A stretch of DNA of 64,000 bases from Marinomonas sp. MED121 (GCF_000153025.1 NZ_CH672434.1:119003-183002); one strand, 5' to 3'. Numbered from the stretch's first letter, positions 36,144 through 45,554 are shown. Notes: generated from the sequence alone by a model not told the origin. A program made the numbers and translations.

Positions 36144-36650
36144 TCAATTCAAAATGAGTTTAGATAAGGTGTTTTGAGGTGGTAATTTTTCGCCAATTAA
36201 CTCACCAGTTTCGGCATGATAAGCTAAGCCTGTCATTACTTTCTTAAATACGCCTTTCATCATAGGGCGCATTAAAAGGCTTCCCATTAGTAAGCCAAGC
36301 GGCCCACCTTTTACAACGAAATCTGCCGACATAAAAATCTCACAGGAGTTAGCTTAGATAGCCTTAACGCTCATTTTAGCTTGCATGCTTTTAAGGGGGA
36401 GTGAGTGATCAGATAGTCGCATGGTATAACCTTGGCCTTCTTGATATTCGATGATCTCTTCTACTAGGCTAGAGCCGTCTTTAAAAGTGCAGCGACGTTT
36501 GGCACCTAATCCTCGATGAATATCATTGATGATAGGGGAGGAGGTAATAGTGGTCGCAAATTTCTCAACACTGGCATAGTCATCAAGTATGTTCAAAATC
36601 TGTTTTGCGGGTAGGTTAACTTTTATTGTGCTTTCTGCATGATGTGCCAT
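36144..36650 (-). pseudogene. SRPBCC (polyketide cyclase-like) protein interrupted by an in-frame TAA
   Basis: The upper half (98 residues from MAHHAESTIKVNLPAKQILN to KAI) and the lower part (from ANSCEIFMSADF onward, including VVKGGPLGLLMG and MRPMMKGVFKKV) are in the same frame. They are separated only by a TAA at 36354-36356. Together they make a full-length START/SRPBCC fold of about 168 residues, of the SRPBCC group commonly annotated as a polyketide cyclase/dehydrase. The downstream Met (36332) has no ribosome binding site. Probably a fresh nonsense mutation. It follows the TetR gene on the same strand by 72 bases. Confidence 0.85.
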
Positions 36651-36722
36651 GGTTATTTACCTTTCTATAAGTGAGTTTAATTTTTAATAAGTACATTATT
36701 TCGTTAAAACATGAGGTTTTTA

Positions 36723-37373
36723 TTAGGTTTGCTCTGCTTTTATGCCATTAATAATGACAATAGAGCGTATGAGGTTACGCTCGAAATCAGGCTTTAACAT
36801 TTGAAATTCTTCTATGGCATAGACCTGATTAAGCGCATCGTTTTGCCTGCTACCTGCCCAATAGTTGGCGGTTGCTGCATAACTTAATGTGAGAAATTGA
36901 AATGCATTCTCACCTTCAAGAGCGGGGTAAATTCTGCTAATTTCAAGCGCTAATTGATATAAAAGTCCTTTAGATTTTCGTTTAAACTCAATTAACTCTT
37001 CATAGGATGAATTTGCTTCCAGTGCAATAAATATAAGGGGAGTCAGATCTAAAAACTCTGGGTGTTTTAATAAGATCTCAACCCAGGCTTGTGCAAACTT
37101 GAGACTATCTTCTTCTTGATCAAAATCCTTTAACTGGTTAATACAATTGTTAAACCAGTTTTCAAATAAATCCCCAAACACGTTTAAAAAGACTTCTTCT
37201 TTAGAGGTGAAATAACGGTACATTTTGGACTTGGTAAAGCCTGATTGAGCTGCAATGCCGTTAAAACTTACACCCTCATAACCTTTTTCTTTAAAAAGTG
37301 TGAAAGCAGCCTGATAGGTGGCCTCTTTCCTTTCACTTTTTTTGTCGTCTGTTCTCGCTCTTTGCCAATTCAT
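36723..37373 (-). CDS. TetR family transcriptional regulator
   Basis: 216 residues. HTH near the N-terminus: YQAAFTLFKEKGYEGVSFNGIAAQSGFTKSKMYRYFTSKEEVF (residues 24-66), then a TetR_C-like ligand domain. It sits upstream of the interrupted SRPBCC gene on the same strand and probably controls that unit. Divergent from the Crp/Fnr gene, 170 bases away. Confidence 0.85.
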   Translation of the reverse strand: MNWQRARTDDKKSERKEATYQAAFTLFKEKGYEGVSFNGIAAQSGFTKSKMYRYFTSKEEVFLNVFGDLFENWFNNCINQLKDFDQEEDSLKFAQAWVEILLKHPEFLDLTPLIFIALEANSSYEELIEFKRKSKGLLYQLALEISRIYPALEGENAFQFLTLSYAATANYWAGSRQNDALNQVYAIEEFQMLKPDFERNLIRSIVIINGIKAEQT

Positions 37374-37543
37374 AAGGTGTTTATCCTGACTTGAAATATT
37401 TAATCCAAAATTTATGATTTTTATTATGGGGGGTGTCGGTTTCTTCGTCTTACAGGCTTTGTTTCAGGCTGTTTTAGGTAAGATTAGCCTTGTAATCTTG
37501 GTATCATGTTTCTAAGAGCGTCTATGGAAAGGCAGAGAGTGAA

Positions 37544-38134
37544 ATGAAAGCAGAAATGGTAAATCAATTAGTGAGGGTTTTCTCCGAAAGAGTAAACTTG
37601 ACGCAAGATGACTGGGATAAGTTGTTAGCGGAAATGACTTTTGAGGTTTACCAGCCAAAAGATTTTATATTTTCTTTCAATGATAAACCGAACAAAATTT
37701 ATTTTGTGATTGAGGGGATTGGACGATATTTTTATATTGATCAAGAAGGAAAAGAACGGAATAAATCTTTAGTAAGGACTGGTGGAGCGTTCGCCAGTAT
37801 TAGTACCTTAGTAGAAAACAGCTCAAGTCCTTTTTATACCCAAGCTATAACCCCATGTCGGGTTGCGGCAATAGATTATGCTTCTCTCGTAAAACTTGCA
37901 CAAGTACACCCAAATATAATGGCTTTTCTACTACAGCTTTTTGAACGCCTTGTGTTAAAGAAAGAGAAGAGAGAAGCCAGTTTTTTACTTCTGTCGGCAA
38001 GAGAGCGTTATCAAATATTTTTAAAGGAATTTGAAGATGAAAGCCATTTGATCCCCTTAAGGCATGTGGCTATGTACCTTGGTATTACAGATGTGAGCTT
38101 ATCTCGGATTAGAAAAGAGATGGACTTAACATAG
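37544..38134 (+). CDS. Crp/Fnr-type regulator (cyclic nucleotide-binding fold)
   Basis: 196 residues. An N-terminal cNMP-binding jelly-roll (residues 20-130, KPNKIYFVIEGIGRYFYI, FASISTLVENSSS) is followed by the long helix and a short HTH (VAMYLGITDVSLSRIRKEM). No Fe-S cysteine cluster of Fnr is seen, and the C-terminal HTH is shorter than in Crp. It may bind a small ligand. Target genes unknown; a methyltransferase gene follows 60 bases downstream. Confidence 0.8.
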   Translation: MKAEMVNQLVRVFSERVNLTQDDWDKLLAEMTFEVYQPKDFIFSFNDKPNKIYFVIEGIGRYFYIDQEGKERNKSLVRTGGAFASISTLVENSSSPFYTQAITPCRVAAIDYASLVKLAQVHPNIMAFLLQLFERLVLKKEKREASFLLLSARERYQIFLKEFEDESHLIPLRHVAMYLGITDVSLSRIRKEMDLT

Positions 38135-38194
38135 GTAAAGGTGAAGCCAAATGTTTCCCAGTAAAGTAACTGAAAACTTTATTGGAGAACGGAA

Positions 38195-38641
38195 ATGAAA
38201 AAACTATTGCCACCTATATTATTTTTATTTTTTATTGTTTTGATATTAGCTAGCTGCTGGTTATTAGGTTCGCGTCATAATTTAGCTTTCCCCTACAGTT
38301 TGCTAGGCATACCTTGGATCTTGATTGGCTACTTGATGGCGATAAAAGGAAAAAAACTATTTAAAAAACTAGATACCAACATCATGACATTTGAGCAGCC
38401 AGATAAGCTGGTGACAGAAGGGCTTTATCGTTTTAGTCGAAATCCTATGTACCTTGGTTTTGTAATCGCCTTGATTGGTGTTGCACTAGTAAGTGGTGCT
38501 GCCTTTAGCTCGTTCTTATGGGTAGTCTTATTCGTTATTATTACCAATGCGTGGTACATCGCGTTTGAAGAGAAGGTGATGGTAGAGACCTTCGGTCAGG
38601 AATATGAAGATTACTGTAAAAGGGTAAGGCGCTGGATATAA
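38195..38641 (+). CDS. Isoprenylcysteine carboxyl methyltransferase-like membrane protein
   Basis: 148 residues, four hydrophobic segments. The C-terminal signature FSRNPMYLGFVIALIG and YIAFEEKVMVETFGQEYEDYCKRV is that of the ICMT/PEMT family (NnrU/DUF1295-like), with an SAM-binding RxPxY...E pattern. The Arg and Glu are present. Inner membrane; methylates an unknown lipid or protein end. It starts 61 bases after the Crp/Fnr stop and probably shares its transcript. Confidence 0.8.
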   Translation: MKKLLPPILFLFFIVLILASCWLLGSRHNLAFPYSLLGIPWILIGYLMAIKGKKLFKKLDTNIMTFEQPDKLVTEGLYRFSRNPMYLGFVIALIGVALVSGAAFSSFLWVVLFVIITNAWYIAFEEKVMVETFGQEYEDYCKRVRRWI

Positions 38642-38693
38642 AAGAGTTTTATTCGAATTTTTACTTATACAAAATGGAATTAATGGAGAGAAT

Positions 38694-39209
38694 ATGGATA
38701 TTTCATTGCTTGCGGACCATCAACAAGATGCACCCCTTATTGCTAAATGGTATTTAACAGAATGGGGGCATAGCATGCCAGAAACAGTTAAAACGACGTT
38801 AACTGAGAAGGTTTTACTAGGTGTTAATAAAGACGCTTTCCCTATGACTATTCTGGCACATATTGATCAAGCGTTAGTCGGTGTTGCTGAGCTTAAATAT
38901 CGCGAATTAGAACAATACCCTAATTGGCATCATTGGTTAGATGGCGTGTATGTACCGAGTGAACAGAGAGGTAAAGGCGTTTCTAGCAAATTGATTCTTG
39001 AGGCCATTGCAAAAGCAAAACACTTAAAGGTTCAATCGTTATATTTGCGGTGTGAAGACCATAATATCGCACTGTATGAAAAGTATGGATTTGTCTCTGT
39101 TAAGACAGAAATGGATAGGGTTGGGAATAACGATGTTAGAAAAACTGTGATGGTGTTAACGGTCAGCGAGAAAGCTTCAGCAGCAAATATCGTTGCAGCT
39201 AACTTATGA
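38694..39209 (+). CDS. GNAT family N-acetyltransferase
   Basis: 171 residues. Acetyl-CoA loop VYVPSEQRGKGVSSKLILEAI near residues 87-107, and YLRCEDHNIALYEKYGFVSVK as the closing part. It ends in ATGA, which overlaps the start of the VOC gene that follows, so the two are translationally coupled. Substrate unknown. Confidence 0.85.
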   Translation: MDISLLADHQQDAPLIAKWYLTEWGHSMPETVKTTLTEKVLLGVNKDAFPMTILAHIDQALVGVAELKYRELEQYPNWHHWLDGVYVPSEQRGKGVSSKLILEAIAKAKHLKVQSLYLRCEDHNIALYEKYGFVSVKTEMDRVGNNDVRKTVMVLTVSEKASAANIVAANL

Positions 39210-39604
39210 GTATTTCACTGGGCCAAGCTTCTTTAAGTCATGTTGCGATTAGTTGCACCGATTTAGAAAGATCGATTAGGTTTTATACACAGGTGTTAGG
39301 CCTTGAGGTGAATGAATCTCTTGGTCGTCATAAAGGAAATATAAAAATCGCGATAGGTGCTGGCACCTATATTGAGTTATTCCCTTTTGAAATGTATCAG
39401 GCGCGCAACCAAGGTGCTTGAGTGCACTTTGCCCTGAATGTCAGATGTTTGAAGACTGCTATGGTGTTTCTTGAATCTAAAGGCGCTCCCATTCTTAGGG
39501 GGCCTTTTGATATTAAGGGGCAAGATGGGCAAACAATTGCAAGACGTGTTGTTTTTATTCAAGGACCGGATGGAGAAGAAATCGAATTAGTGCACAATAT
39601 TTAG
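39206..39604 (+). pseudogene. VOC family gene with one in-frame TGA
   Basis: The first part (MSISLGQASLSHVAISCTDL ... MYQARNQGA, 71 residues) and the second part (VHFALNVRCLKTAMVFLESK ... EEIELVHNI) are in one frame, split by TGA at 39419-39421. Without the stop the protein is a complete 132-residue VOC module, starting from the usual SHVAI and ending in PDGEEIELVHN. TGG (Trp) to TGA by one transition is the simplest cause. A selenocysteine reading is unlikely (see rejected list). It overlaps the GNAT gene before it by four bases. Confidence 0.85.
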
Positions 39605-39773
39605 CTTATTAAGCATGATTCATAATTAGCTAAAATAAGCTTTTAGTCTGATTTTCATTTGAGTTAATAAAAAATAGATTTTTAATATCAGTACCGCCTT
39701 ATATAATGCGCGCATCACAACTTATGCTTTATATTTTGAATGCCTCATTTTTGGGTTTTTATATGGATGTATT

Positions 39774-40490
39774 ATGCCCCGTTTTCTCTTAATTTTAGTC
39801 TTAATGCCATGTTTGAATAGCCATGCAGATGAGAGCTTCTCTGAAGTAGGTTCTGCGACCGACACAAGGTTTGATGTACTTTTAGGGCCTTCATTCAGTG
39901 ATAGAAGTATCACTATCACTGATAAAGATAGCTCTGAGGAAGCGGCTAAATTCACAACGGATGGTATTGAGCTCGTACCCAGTATTTCACTTCGTACCAA
40001 ACCTCAATATATCTGGGACGATAAGAATTGGTCCTATACTTTTTCCGCGAACTTTGTCTCGTCAAAACTCGACAAACAAGTACAAACAGAGGGTTCAGCG
40101 TCTTCAAATTTAAATAATTTAGGTACAGAAATAGAAGGATTATCCATCTATTTAACGCCCATCCTCTATTACCAGTTTGCTCGTGAAACACCCGATACTT
40201 GGCAATATAGGGCGGGTGTAGGCATGGGAATAGGTTACCAGGATCATGAAGGCAGTTTTGTTGTCTCTAATTCTGATCATACTAATTTTGGACAGACAGA
40301 AAAGGTGAACTACTCTGGCGTCAGTTTATCCGCAGGTATCTATTTAGAAGCCAGTTATAAACGTCATCATATTATGTTTAATGGTGATCTTATCGCAACA
40401 TCGCCTTCAAACTCTGAGTATCAATACTTAGAAAACAATATCTCGTTAAAATATCAGTATCGAGTGCATTCCTTTATGCTTGGCTATTAA
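39774..40490 (+). CDS. Predicted outer-membrane beta-barrel protein
   Basis: 238 residues with signal peptide (MPRFLLILVLMPCLNSHADE). The mature part has alternating polar and aromatic stretches (YIWDDKNWSYTFSANFVSS, LYYQFAR, YRAGVGMGIGYQ) and ends in a terminal tyrosine (YRVHSFMLGY), the outer-membrane insertion signature. About eight to ten strands are likely. No known porin or adhesin motif is visible. Stand-alone gene; function unknown. Confidence 0.65.
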   Translation: MPRFLLILVLMPCLNSHADESFSEVGSATDTRFDVLLGPSFSDRSITITDKDSSEEAAKFTTDGIELVPSISLRTKPQYIWDDKNWSYTFSANFVSSKLDKQVQTEGSASSNLNNLGTEIEGLSIYLTPILYYQFARETPDTWQYRAGVGMGIGYQDHEGSFVVSNSDHTNFGQTEKVNYSGVSLSAGIYLEASYKRHHIMFNGDLIATSPSNSEYQYLENNISLKYQYRVHSFMLGY

Positions 40491-40625
40491 TTAGAGATTA
40501 GCTTCTCATCAAGGCCTTACTTTCTAATTAAAGATTACTCTGCTTATAGCCAGTATGATGGTTATAAGCGCTTTGATTTGAGTATTAATAAATTTTTAGG
40601 ATAAACCGACAGGAAAACAGTCAAT

Positions 40626-41351
40626 ATGTCTCTACTTTTTAAAGAAATTGATAGCCAAGCATCACCTATCGGTGAAATCTCATTGCGCAGGCGACGTATT
40701 CCTGCGCTTGGAGAACGGGATATTTATGAGGTGAAGCTTGGTGAAGAGTTTTTAATGTCGAGTATGTTTGTGGACGCCGAAGAGGCGTTATCAGAACTTG
40801 GGCTTGCAGCAGTACAAGGCGATGATTTAAGTGTCGTTGTGGGTGGATTAGGGCTCGGTTATACCGCCGTCACCGCGCTTAAAGATTCACGTATTAGGGA
40901 ACAGCTCGTTGTTGATTTTCTTGATACTGTGATTGGTTGGCACAAAGATGAATTAGTCCCTCTTGGTAAAATATTAAATGCAGATCCACGCAATCGTTAT
41001 ATTCATGGCAGTTTCTTTGATTTAGCAATTGATCCTGACAACGGCTTTGACCCTGAAGCGCCAGGTAAAAAGTTTGATGCTATCTTGTTAGATATCGACC
41101 ATTCGCCAACTGAGTTCCTTGCCGCCACTAATGCCTCATTTTATTGTACTGAGAAACTAGCATTGATGGCAGAGCAACTTAAACCACAAGGTGTGTTTGC
41201 CATGTGGTCACAAAACCTGCCTGAAGAAAGCTTTGAAACCTTGTTAAAAACGGTGTTTGATAAGGTTGAATCACATGTTGTGAAATTTGATAATCCGTTC
41301 CAAGGTGGCGTAGCGACAAACTCTGTTTATGTTTGCGTGAAGGGCTTATAA
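40626..41351 (+). CDS. Spermidine synthase-like protein (SpeE fold)
   Basis: 241 residues. Rossmann-fold methyltransferase-like core with GGLGLGYTAVTAL near residue 73, VVDFLDTVIGW near residue 97 and FDAILLDIDHSPTEF near residue 152, the order seen in polyamine aminopropyltransferases. It lacks the normal SpeE decarboxylated-SAM loop sequence, so it belongs to the spermidine-synthase-like branch, whose activity is not established. Confidence 0.75.
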   Translation: MSLLFKEIDSQASPIGEISLRRRRIPALGERDIYEVKLGEEFLMSSMFVDAEEALSELGLAAVQGDDLSVVVGGLGLGYTAVTALKDSRIREQLVVDFLDTVIGWHKDELVPLGKILNADPRNRYIHGSFFDLAIDPDNGFDPEAPGKKFDAILLDIDHSPTEFLAATNASFYCTEKLALMAEQLKPQGVFAMWSQNLPEESFETLLKTVFDKVESHVVKFDNPFQGGVATNSVYVCVKGL

Positions 41352-41408
41352 ATATGCATGCTAGTGTAAATCTTCATTTTTATAATATTTGAGAGAAAAA
41401 TTTAAACG

Positions 41409-41918
41409 ATGAAAATACGTTTTGAAAATGCAGCTGATTATAAAGCGATTGAAGCTATTACTTATCAAGCGTTTGAAAATCACCCACATCACGAACCTGG
41501 TGCCAAACCGAGCGAACACCTTATTGTTAATGGTTTAAGGAATAGCGGTGCTTTGACGCTTTCATTGGTGGCTGAAAATGAACGCGGCATAATAGGGCAT
41601 ATTGCATTCTCACCTGTAAAAATTGCAGGTGAAGCGAGTTCATGGTTTGGATTAGGACCCGTATCTGTTAAGCCTGAGTATCAAGGTAAAGGGGTTGGTA
41701 GCCAGTTAATCTTAAATGGTTTAAATGAGTTAGCCTCTCAGGGAGCACAAGGCGTTGTTTTATTAGGAGAGCCAGAATATTACGCGCGTTTTGGCTTCAA
41801 GGCAGAAAGTGAGCTGACTTTAGCTGGTGTACCTGCTCAATACTTTCTCGTTAAGGCGTTAACCTCATCACCTTTACCAATGGGTGAAGTAAGTTATCAT
41901 CAAGCATTCAATGTTTAA
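41409..41918 (+). CDS. GNAT family N-acetyltransferase, YhbS-like
   Basis: 169 residues. Loop VSVKPEYQGKGVGSQLILNG near residues 96-115, then VVLLGEPEYYARFGFK near residue 118, a signature of YhbS-type acetyltransferases. The end (PMGEVSYHQAFN) is also as in that group. It follows the spermidine-synthase-like gene after 57 bases. Substrate unknown. Confidence 0.87.
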   Translation: MKIRFENAADYKAIEAITYQAFENHPHHEPGAKPSEHLIVNGLRNSGALTLSLVAENERGIIGHIAFSPVKIAGEASSWFGLGPVSVKPEYQGKGVGSQLILNGLNELASQGAQGVVLLGEPEYYARFGFKAESELTLAGVPAQYFLVKALTSSPLPMGEVSYHQAFNV

Positions 41919-41992
41919 TCTAATTTGATTATCTTGACTACTGTTTATATAAACAGTATTTTTTACTCGTCTGTATTTTATGAGTAACTAAG

Positions 41993-43258
41993 ATGATTGA
42001 AATTAAATCTTCCAAAGATATAACGCGACTTCGTCGTTTAGCTTTATCTGCTCAAGGTTTATTACAAGCCCAACCATTTGGAAGTGGTAAGTTAGGCGCT
42101 TGTAATGCCATCAATCATCTTGGTTACGTGCAAATTGACACTATTTCTGTGGTGGAAAGAGCACATCACCACGTTTTGCATTCTCGGGTACCCAAGTTCA
42201 AAGCAGAAATGACAAATGAACTAATGCTTAATGGTGACATTTTTGAGTATTGGTCCCATGCTGCTGCTTTCTTACCTATGTCTGATTTTCGTTATTCATT
42301 ACCTTATAAAGAAGCAATTAAATCAGGCCAGATCCACTGGTATAAAGACCCTGATACCGCTTATATGGCAGAACTCTTAGCACGTGTTCGCTCTGATGGG
42401 CCGCTACGTTCTCGTGATATTGAGACACAAACTAAGAAACAAGCAGGCTGGTGGGATTGGAAGCCGGCAAAAAAGGCTTTAGAGCAGCTTTATATGCAAG
42501 GCGATTTGATGGTGAGTAGCCGTGAAGGATTCCAGAAAACCTACGACTTAACTGAACGTGTTTTACCTGACTATGTAAATACGAGCTTTCCTAGTCTTGA
42601 AGAGTTTGCTGAGCATTTATTGTCACAGCAATTAAGGTGTCATGGTTTTGTGTCTCTTAAAGGGCTCACTTATTTAAGACGCAATACTGGTTTGCGTAAA
42701 GCAATGAAAGTCTTGTTATCCGTAAGATTAGATCAAGGCCTTTTAGAGCAAATACAATTGCTTGATGGTGAGATTTATGTGATCGAAAAGGGGGCTTTAG
42801 AAAGTAAGCTTCCAAGATTACCAAAACGATTTAAAATATTATCGCCTTTCGATAATAGCCTTATACAAAGAGAGAGGCTGAAAAGTATTTTTGGTTTTCA
42901 ATATCAAATCGAATGCTATGTGCCAGAAGCAAAGCGTCAATATGGCTATTTTAGTTTACCTCTTTTGTATCAAGATGAATTTGTCGGTCGAATAGACTGT
43001 AAAGCACATCGTAAAGATAAACATTTTGAGATTAAGTTTTTACACTTTGAAGACTCTTTTATGGATAAAGTGTCAAAACAAAAAAAAGGTTATGAAGCTG
43101 AATTCGTGGTCTCTAGTTTCGCAGAAGCGATTCAAGCATTTAGCCATATTCAAAAGTGTGATAGTGCTTCTCTTACTAAAATGCAGCCAGTGCACCTGCA
43201 TAATGATTTTGTTAAGGCGCTAGAAATGCTTAATGGGAATCATGAAGTCTGTAAATAA
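41993..43258 (+). CDS. ycaQ: YcaQ/AlkX-type winged-helix DNA glycosylase
   Basis: 421 residues. This HTH_42 (DUF1006) family includes E. coli YcaQ (AlkX), which unhooks DNA interstrand crosslinks, and AlkZ. The catalytic QxD motif is Gln47-Ile48-Asp49 in LGYVQIDTISVVERAHHH. Other marks are WSHAAAFLPMSDF near residue 82 and LSPFDNSLIQRERLKSIFGF plus YVPEAKRQYGYFSLPLL near residue 300. Cytoplasmic DNA-repair enzyme. Complete length. Confidence 0.88.
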   Translation: MIEIKSSKDITRLRRLALSAQGLLQAQPFGSGKLGACNAINHLGYVQIDTISVVERAHHHVLHSRVPKFKAEMTNELMLNGDIFEYWSHAAAFLPMSDFRYSLPYKEAIKSGQIHWYKDPDTAYMAELLARVRSDGPLRSRDIETQTKKQAGWWDWKPAKKALEQLYMQGDLMVSSREGFQKTYDLTERVLPDYVNTSFPSLEEFAEHLLSQQLRCHGFVSLKGLTYLRRNTGLRKAMKVLLSVRLDQGLLEQIQLLDGEIYVIEKGALESKLPRLPKRFKILSPFDNSLIQRERLKSIFGFQYQIECYVPEAKRQYGYFSLPLLYQDEFVGRIDCKAHRKDKHFEIKFLHFEDSFMDKVSKQKKGYEAEFVVSSFAEAIQAFSHIQKCDSASLTKMQPVHLHNDFVKALEMLNGNHEVCK

Positions 43259-43295
43259 CAGTATTCATTAAAATAAGTCAAAAGGACTAGCTGAA

Positions 43296-43514
43296 ATGCG
43301 AGATACATTTAGGGATAAAATTATCCAAGTATGTAATCAAAAAATAGAGAGTAAAGGCGACAATGTTGGCTTATCGTTTTATGCCTTTTTCAAGAATAAA
43401 AATGATGATTCTGATTTGCTAATGGAAGCGGCTACATGGTGGATTCAAACCCATAAACTAGACCATTTCGAGAAGGCGACTAAAATAAAAAGCATGGTCG
43501 AAAAAGGTGATTAG
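43296..43514 (+). CDS. Small conserved protein (possibly DUF6500)
   Basis: 72 residues, opening MRDTFRDKIIQVCNQKIESK and containing GLSFYAFFKNKND and a TWWIQTHKLDHFEKATKI block. These look like a conserved short family that I associate with DUF6500, but the name is from memory and unverified. Follows ycaQ closely (38 bases) with a good ribosome binding site (AAAGGA). Confidence 0.6.
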   Translation: MRDTFRDKIIQVCNQKIESKGDNVGLSFYAFFKNKNDDSDLLMEAATWWIQTHKLDHFEKATKIKSMVEKGD

Positions 43515-43572
43515 CTTCTATTAAATAGGCCTTGAACGAAATTGGCTTAGAAAGAAATCAAGTTGGAACGAA

Positions 43573-43788
43573 ATGAATAAAGTGAATGCTAAAAAGCTAC
43601 GCCATACTAAATGGACTGCGATTCAGCCACAAAATAAAGAAAAACACTTTCTTGTATCAGATGTTGAGTTTGACGAAGAGGGCAATGTAATTAGATGCCA
43701 GCTTGAAGCGATTATGACAAAGCGTTTGTTTGACATTAATTGGCAAGACTTAAGAGATAGTCAGGTTTGGCAGCAGGGCTGGTGTTAG
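43573..43788 (+). CDS. TIGR02450-type tryptophan-rich small protein
   Basis: 71 residues. KLRHTKWTAIQPQNKEKHFLVSDV near the N-terminus and DINWQDLRDSQVWQQGW at the end, with four tryptophans, match the short Trp-rich family TIGR02450 of marine gammaproteobacteria. Function unknown. Likely the last gene of a ycaQ-led unit that ends at the hairpin downstream. Confidence 0.8.
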   Translation: MNKVNAKKLRHTKWTAIQPQNKEKHFLVSDVEFDEEGNVIRCQLEAIMTKRLFDINWQDLRDSQVWQQGWC

Positions 43789-43834
43789 AAGTCCTTTACC
43801 TTATATCAATTAAATACAGCTAGATTAAAACTAG

Positions 43835-43860
43835 ATACAGGCAGCTTAAGCCGCCTGTAT
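43835..43860. terminator. Bidirectional terminator
   Basis: ATACAGGC, 10-base loop, GCCTGTAT in the gap between convergent genes, with weak T-rich tails on both sides. Likely ends the upstream Trp-rich gene and mscS. Confidence 0.55.
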
Positions 43861-43882
43861 TTAGCTTATTTAAAGAGAAGTC

Positions 43883-44713
43883 TTAAGAGTCTTCTTTGTG
43901 TAAATGGACATCCATTTGTGGGTAAGGAATGCCAATGCTATTTTTATCAAAAGCGTATTTAACGGTTTCAAGCAGATCTGCTCTTACATTCCAATAATCT
44001 TCTGATTTAACCCAAGGTCTTAGGTTAAAGTTTACTGAGTTATCAGCAAGCTCAGCGACAGCAATAATGCACTCAGGATCTTTTAAAATACGCTCATCAG
44101 CAGCAACAATTTCTTCCATAATCTGTTTTGCTTGACGAATATCTGCGTCATAGCTAATCCCTACAACAAGGTCTAGACGACGTGTCTTTTCACGGGAGTA
44201 GTTGATAATAGAACCATTCATCATGGAAGCATTAGGTATGATAACAACGCGATTATCGGGTGTTTTAAGGTAGGTATGGAATAGCTCGATTTTATCCACT
44301 GAACCTGACTCACCACCACCTTCAATATAATCGCCGCTTTTAAATGGTCGTAATAAGATAATAAGTACACCAGAGGCAAAGTTAGATAAGGAGCCTTGTA
44401 AAGCCAAACCAATGGCTAAGCCAGCCGCACCTAAAATAGCGATAAAGGAGGTCGTTTCAACACCAACTTGATCTAACGCCATTAAAATAACGGCAGCAAA
44501 TAGAAGTGCATAGATAATACTGGTAGAAAAGCCTACTACTGCTTTATCAACGGAAGATTTTAGCATGAGGTGCTCGCACCATTTTGCTAATTTTGCTGCA
44601 ACAAATTTACCTATAAAGAAGATGACAAGGCCAATGACTAAATTAGTTGCCCATTCTGTGATGAGTGGCATCCACTGAGCGCTTTGATCAAATAAGTCCT
44701 CTATGTCCTTCAT
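43883..44713 (-). CDS. mscS: Small-conductance mechanosensitive channel MscS
   Basis: 276 residues from the ATG with GAGG upstream; a TTG five codons earlier is the alternative. Three membrane helices (about residues 18-40, 56-78, 88-120). The pore-lining third helix reads AAGLAIGLALQGSLSNFASGVLIILLRPFKSGD, the hallmark of MscS with its alternating Gly/Ala packing. The cytoplasmic vestibule follows, ending PYPQMDVHLHK. A heptameric pore that opens on hypo-osmotic shock, useful to a marine organism. Confidence 0.93.
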   Translation of the reverse strand: MKDIEDLFDQSAQWMPLITEWATNLVIGLVIFFIGKFVAAKLAKWCEHLMLKSSVDKAVVGFSTSIIYALLFAAVILMALDQVGVETTSFIAILGAAGLAIGLALQGSLSNFASGVLIILLRPFKSGDYIEGGGESGSVDKIELFHTYLKTPDNRVVIIPNASMMNGSIINYSREKTRRLDLVVGISYDADIRQAKQIMEEIVAADERILKDPECIIAVAELADNSVNFNLRPWVKSEDYWNVRADLLETVKYAFDKNSIGIPYPQMDVHLHKEDS

Positions 44714-45083
44714 ACTTTTAAACCTCAATTCCTAGAATTAATAATGATTGGTGAATTGGTTTGAATAGTAAGGCTTATACGTGAAATAGTCTTCACTAAG
44801 TTTGTTAGCAAACAATCAATTATTGTTATCTTTAAGTTAACTAAAGCCGATAAAACTTTAAATTAAGCCGTTCGAAAAATAAGGTGGGTGAAAAACACTC
44901 ATTTAAATGATTTGTTAGTCAGGATATTGAAAAGACATTTAAAATTAGCTTTTTTGAATTAGATAAGTGGTTTAATACTCGTTAGATTCGATTCGTTTTC
45001 TCAATGAAGGCCTAAATTCGGGGAAAGCATAAAGGTAACATGGAATGTTAATCTAAGTTATTAATTTACAAGCAGGGATGCAA
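44714..45083. other. Intergenic region between mscS and a GNAT gene
   Basis: About 370 bases, AT-rich and divergent, holding the promoters of both neighbours. I see no further open frame, hairpin or repeat of note. Confidence 0.5.
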
Positions 45084-45554
45084 ATGATTAGAAAAGCCAA
45101 TAAAGATGATATAAAAGCCATTTGTTTTTTATCAAATGAAATAAATGCCGAGCACCATGAAGCTATGCCAAACACCTTTTCTGCATTAGGTGAAATAGTA
45201 CGTGATGCTGATTTTTGGCTCGCTCATATGGCAAGAGAAGAAAGCGATATTCTAATCATTGAAAGGCGCGATGAAATAGTTGGAATGGCCGCTGTGTCGA
45301 TTCCAACAAGTCTCAAACCCTCTTTTCTGAAAGATAAGAAAACCTGTCATTTGACGACTATTGTTGTTGCTTCTTTTGCAAGGCGTCAAGGTTTAGGTAA
45401 AAAGCTGATTCGTGCGGTGGAGGAGCATGCTCACGAGAACGGCGCGTCTGAAGAGCTGTTAGAAGTGATGCAATTTAATCAATCTGCCATAAATTTTTAT
45501 TTGTCTTTGGGTTATGGTGACTTCTCAACGAAATTGGTGAAACCTTTGAAATAG
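45084..45554 (+). CDS. GNAT family N-acetyltransferase
   Basis: 156 residues from the second ATG, which lies eight bases after AGGG; the first ATG two codons earlier is also possible. Acetyl-CoA loop IVVASFARRQGLGKKLIRAVEEHA near residue 95, closing block QFNQSAINFYLSLGY near residue 132. Substrate unknown. A methyltransferase gene follows after 34 bases and is probably co-transcribed. Confidence 0.85.
   Translation: MIRKANKDDIKAICFLSNEINAEHHEAMPNTFSALGEIVRDADFWLAHMAREESDILIIERRDEIVGMAAVSIPTSLKPSFLKDKKTCHLTTIVVASFARRQGLGKKLIRAVEEHAHENGASEELLEVMQFNQSAINFYLSLGYGDFSTKLVKPLK

Noticed and set aside
39206..39604. Selenocysteine at the TGA of the VOC gene
   Set aside because: The stop falls at a place where VOC proteins carry no catalytic cysteine and no convincing SECIS-like hairpin follows. 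Two other genes have TAA at similar defects, so nonsense mutation explains all three.
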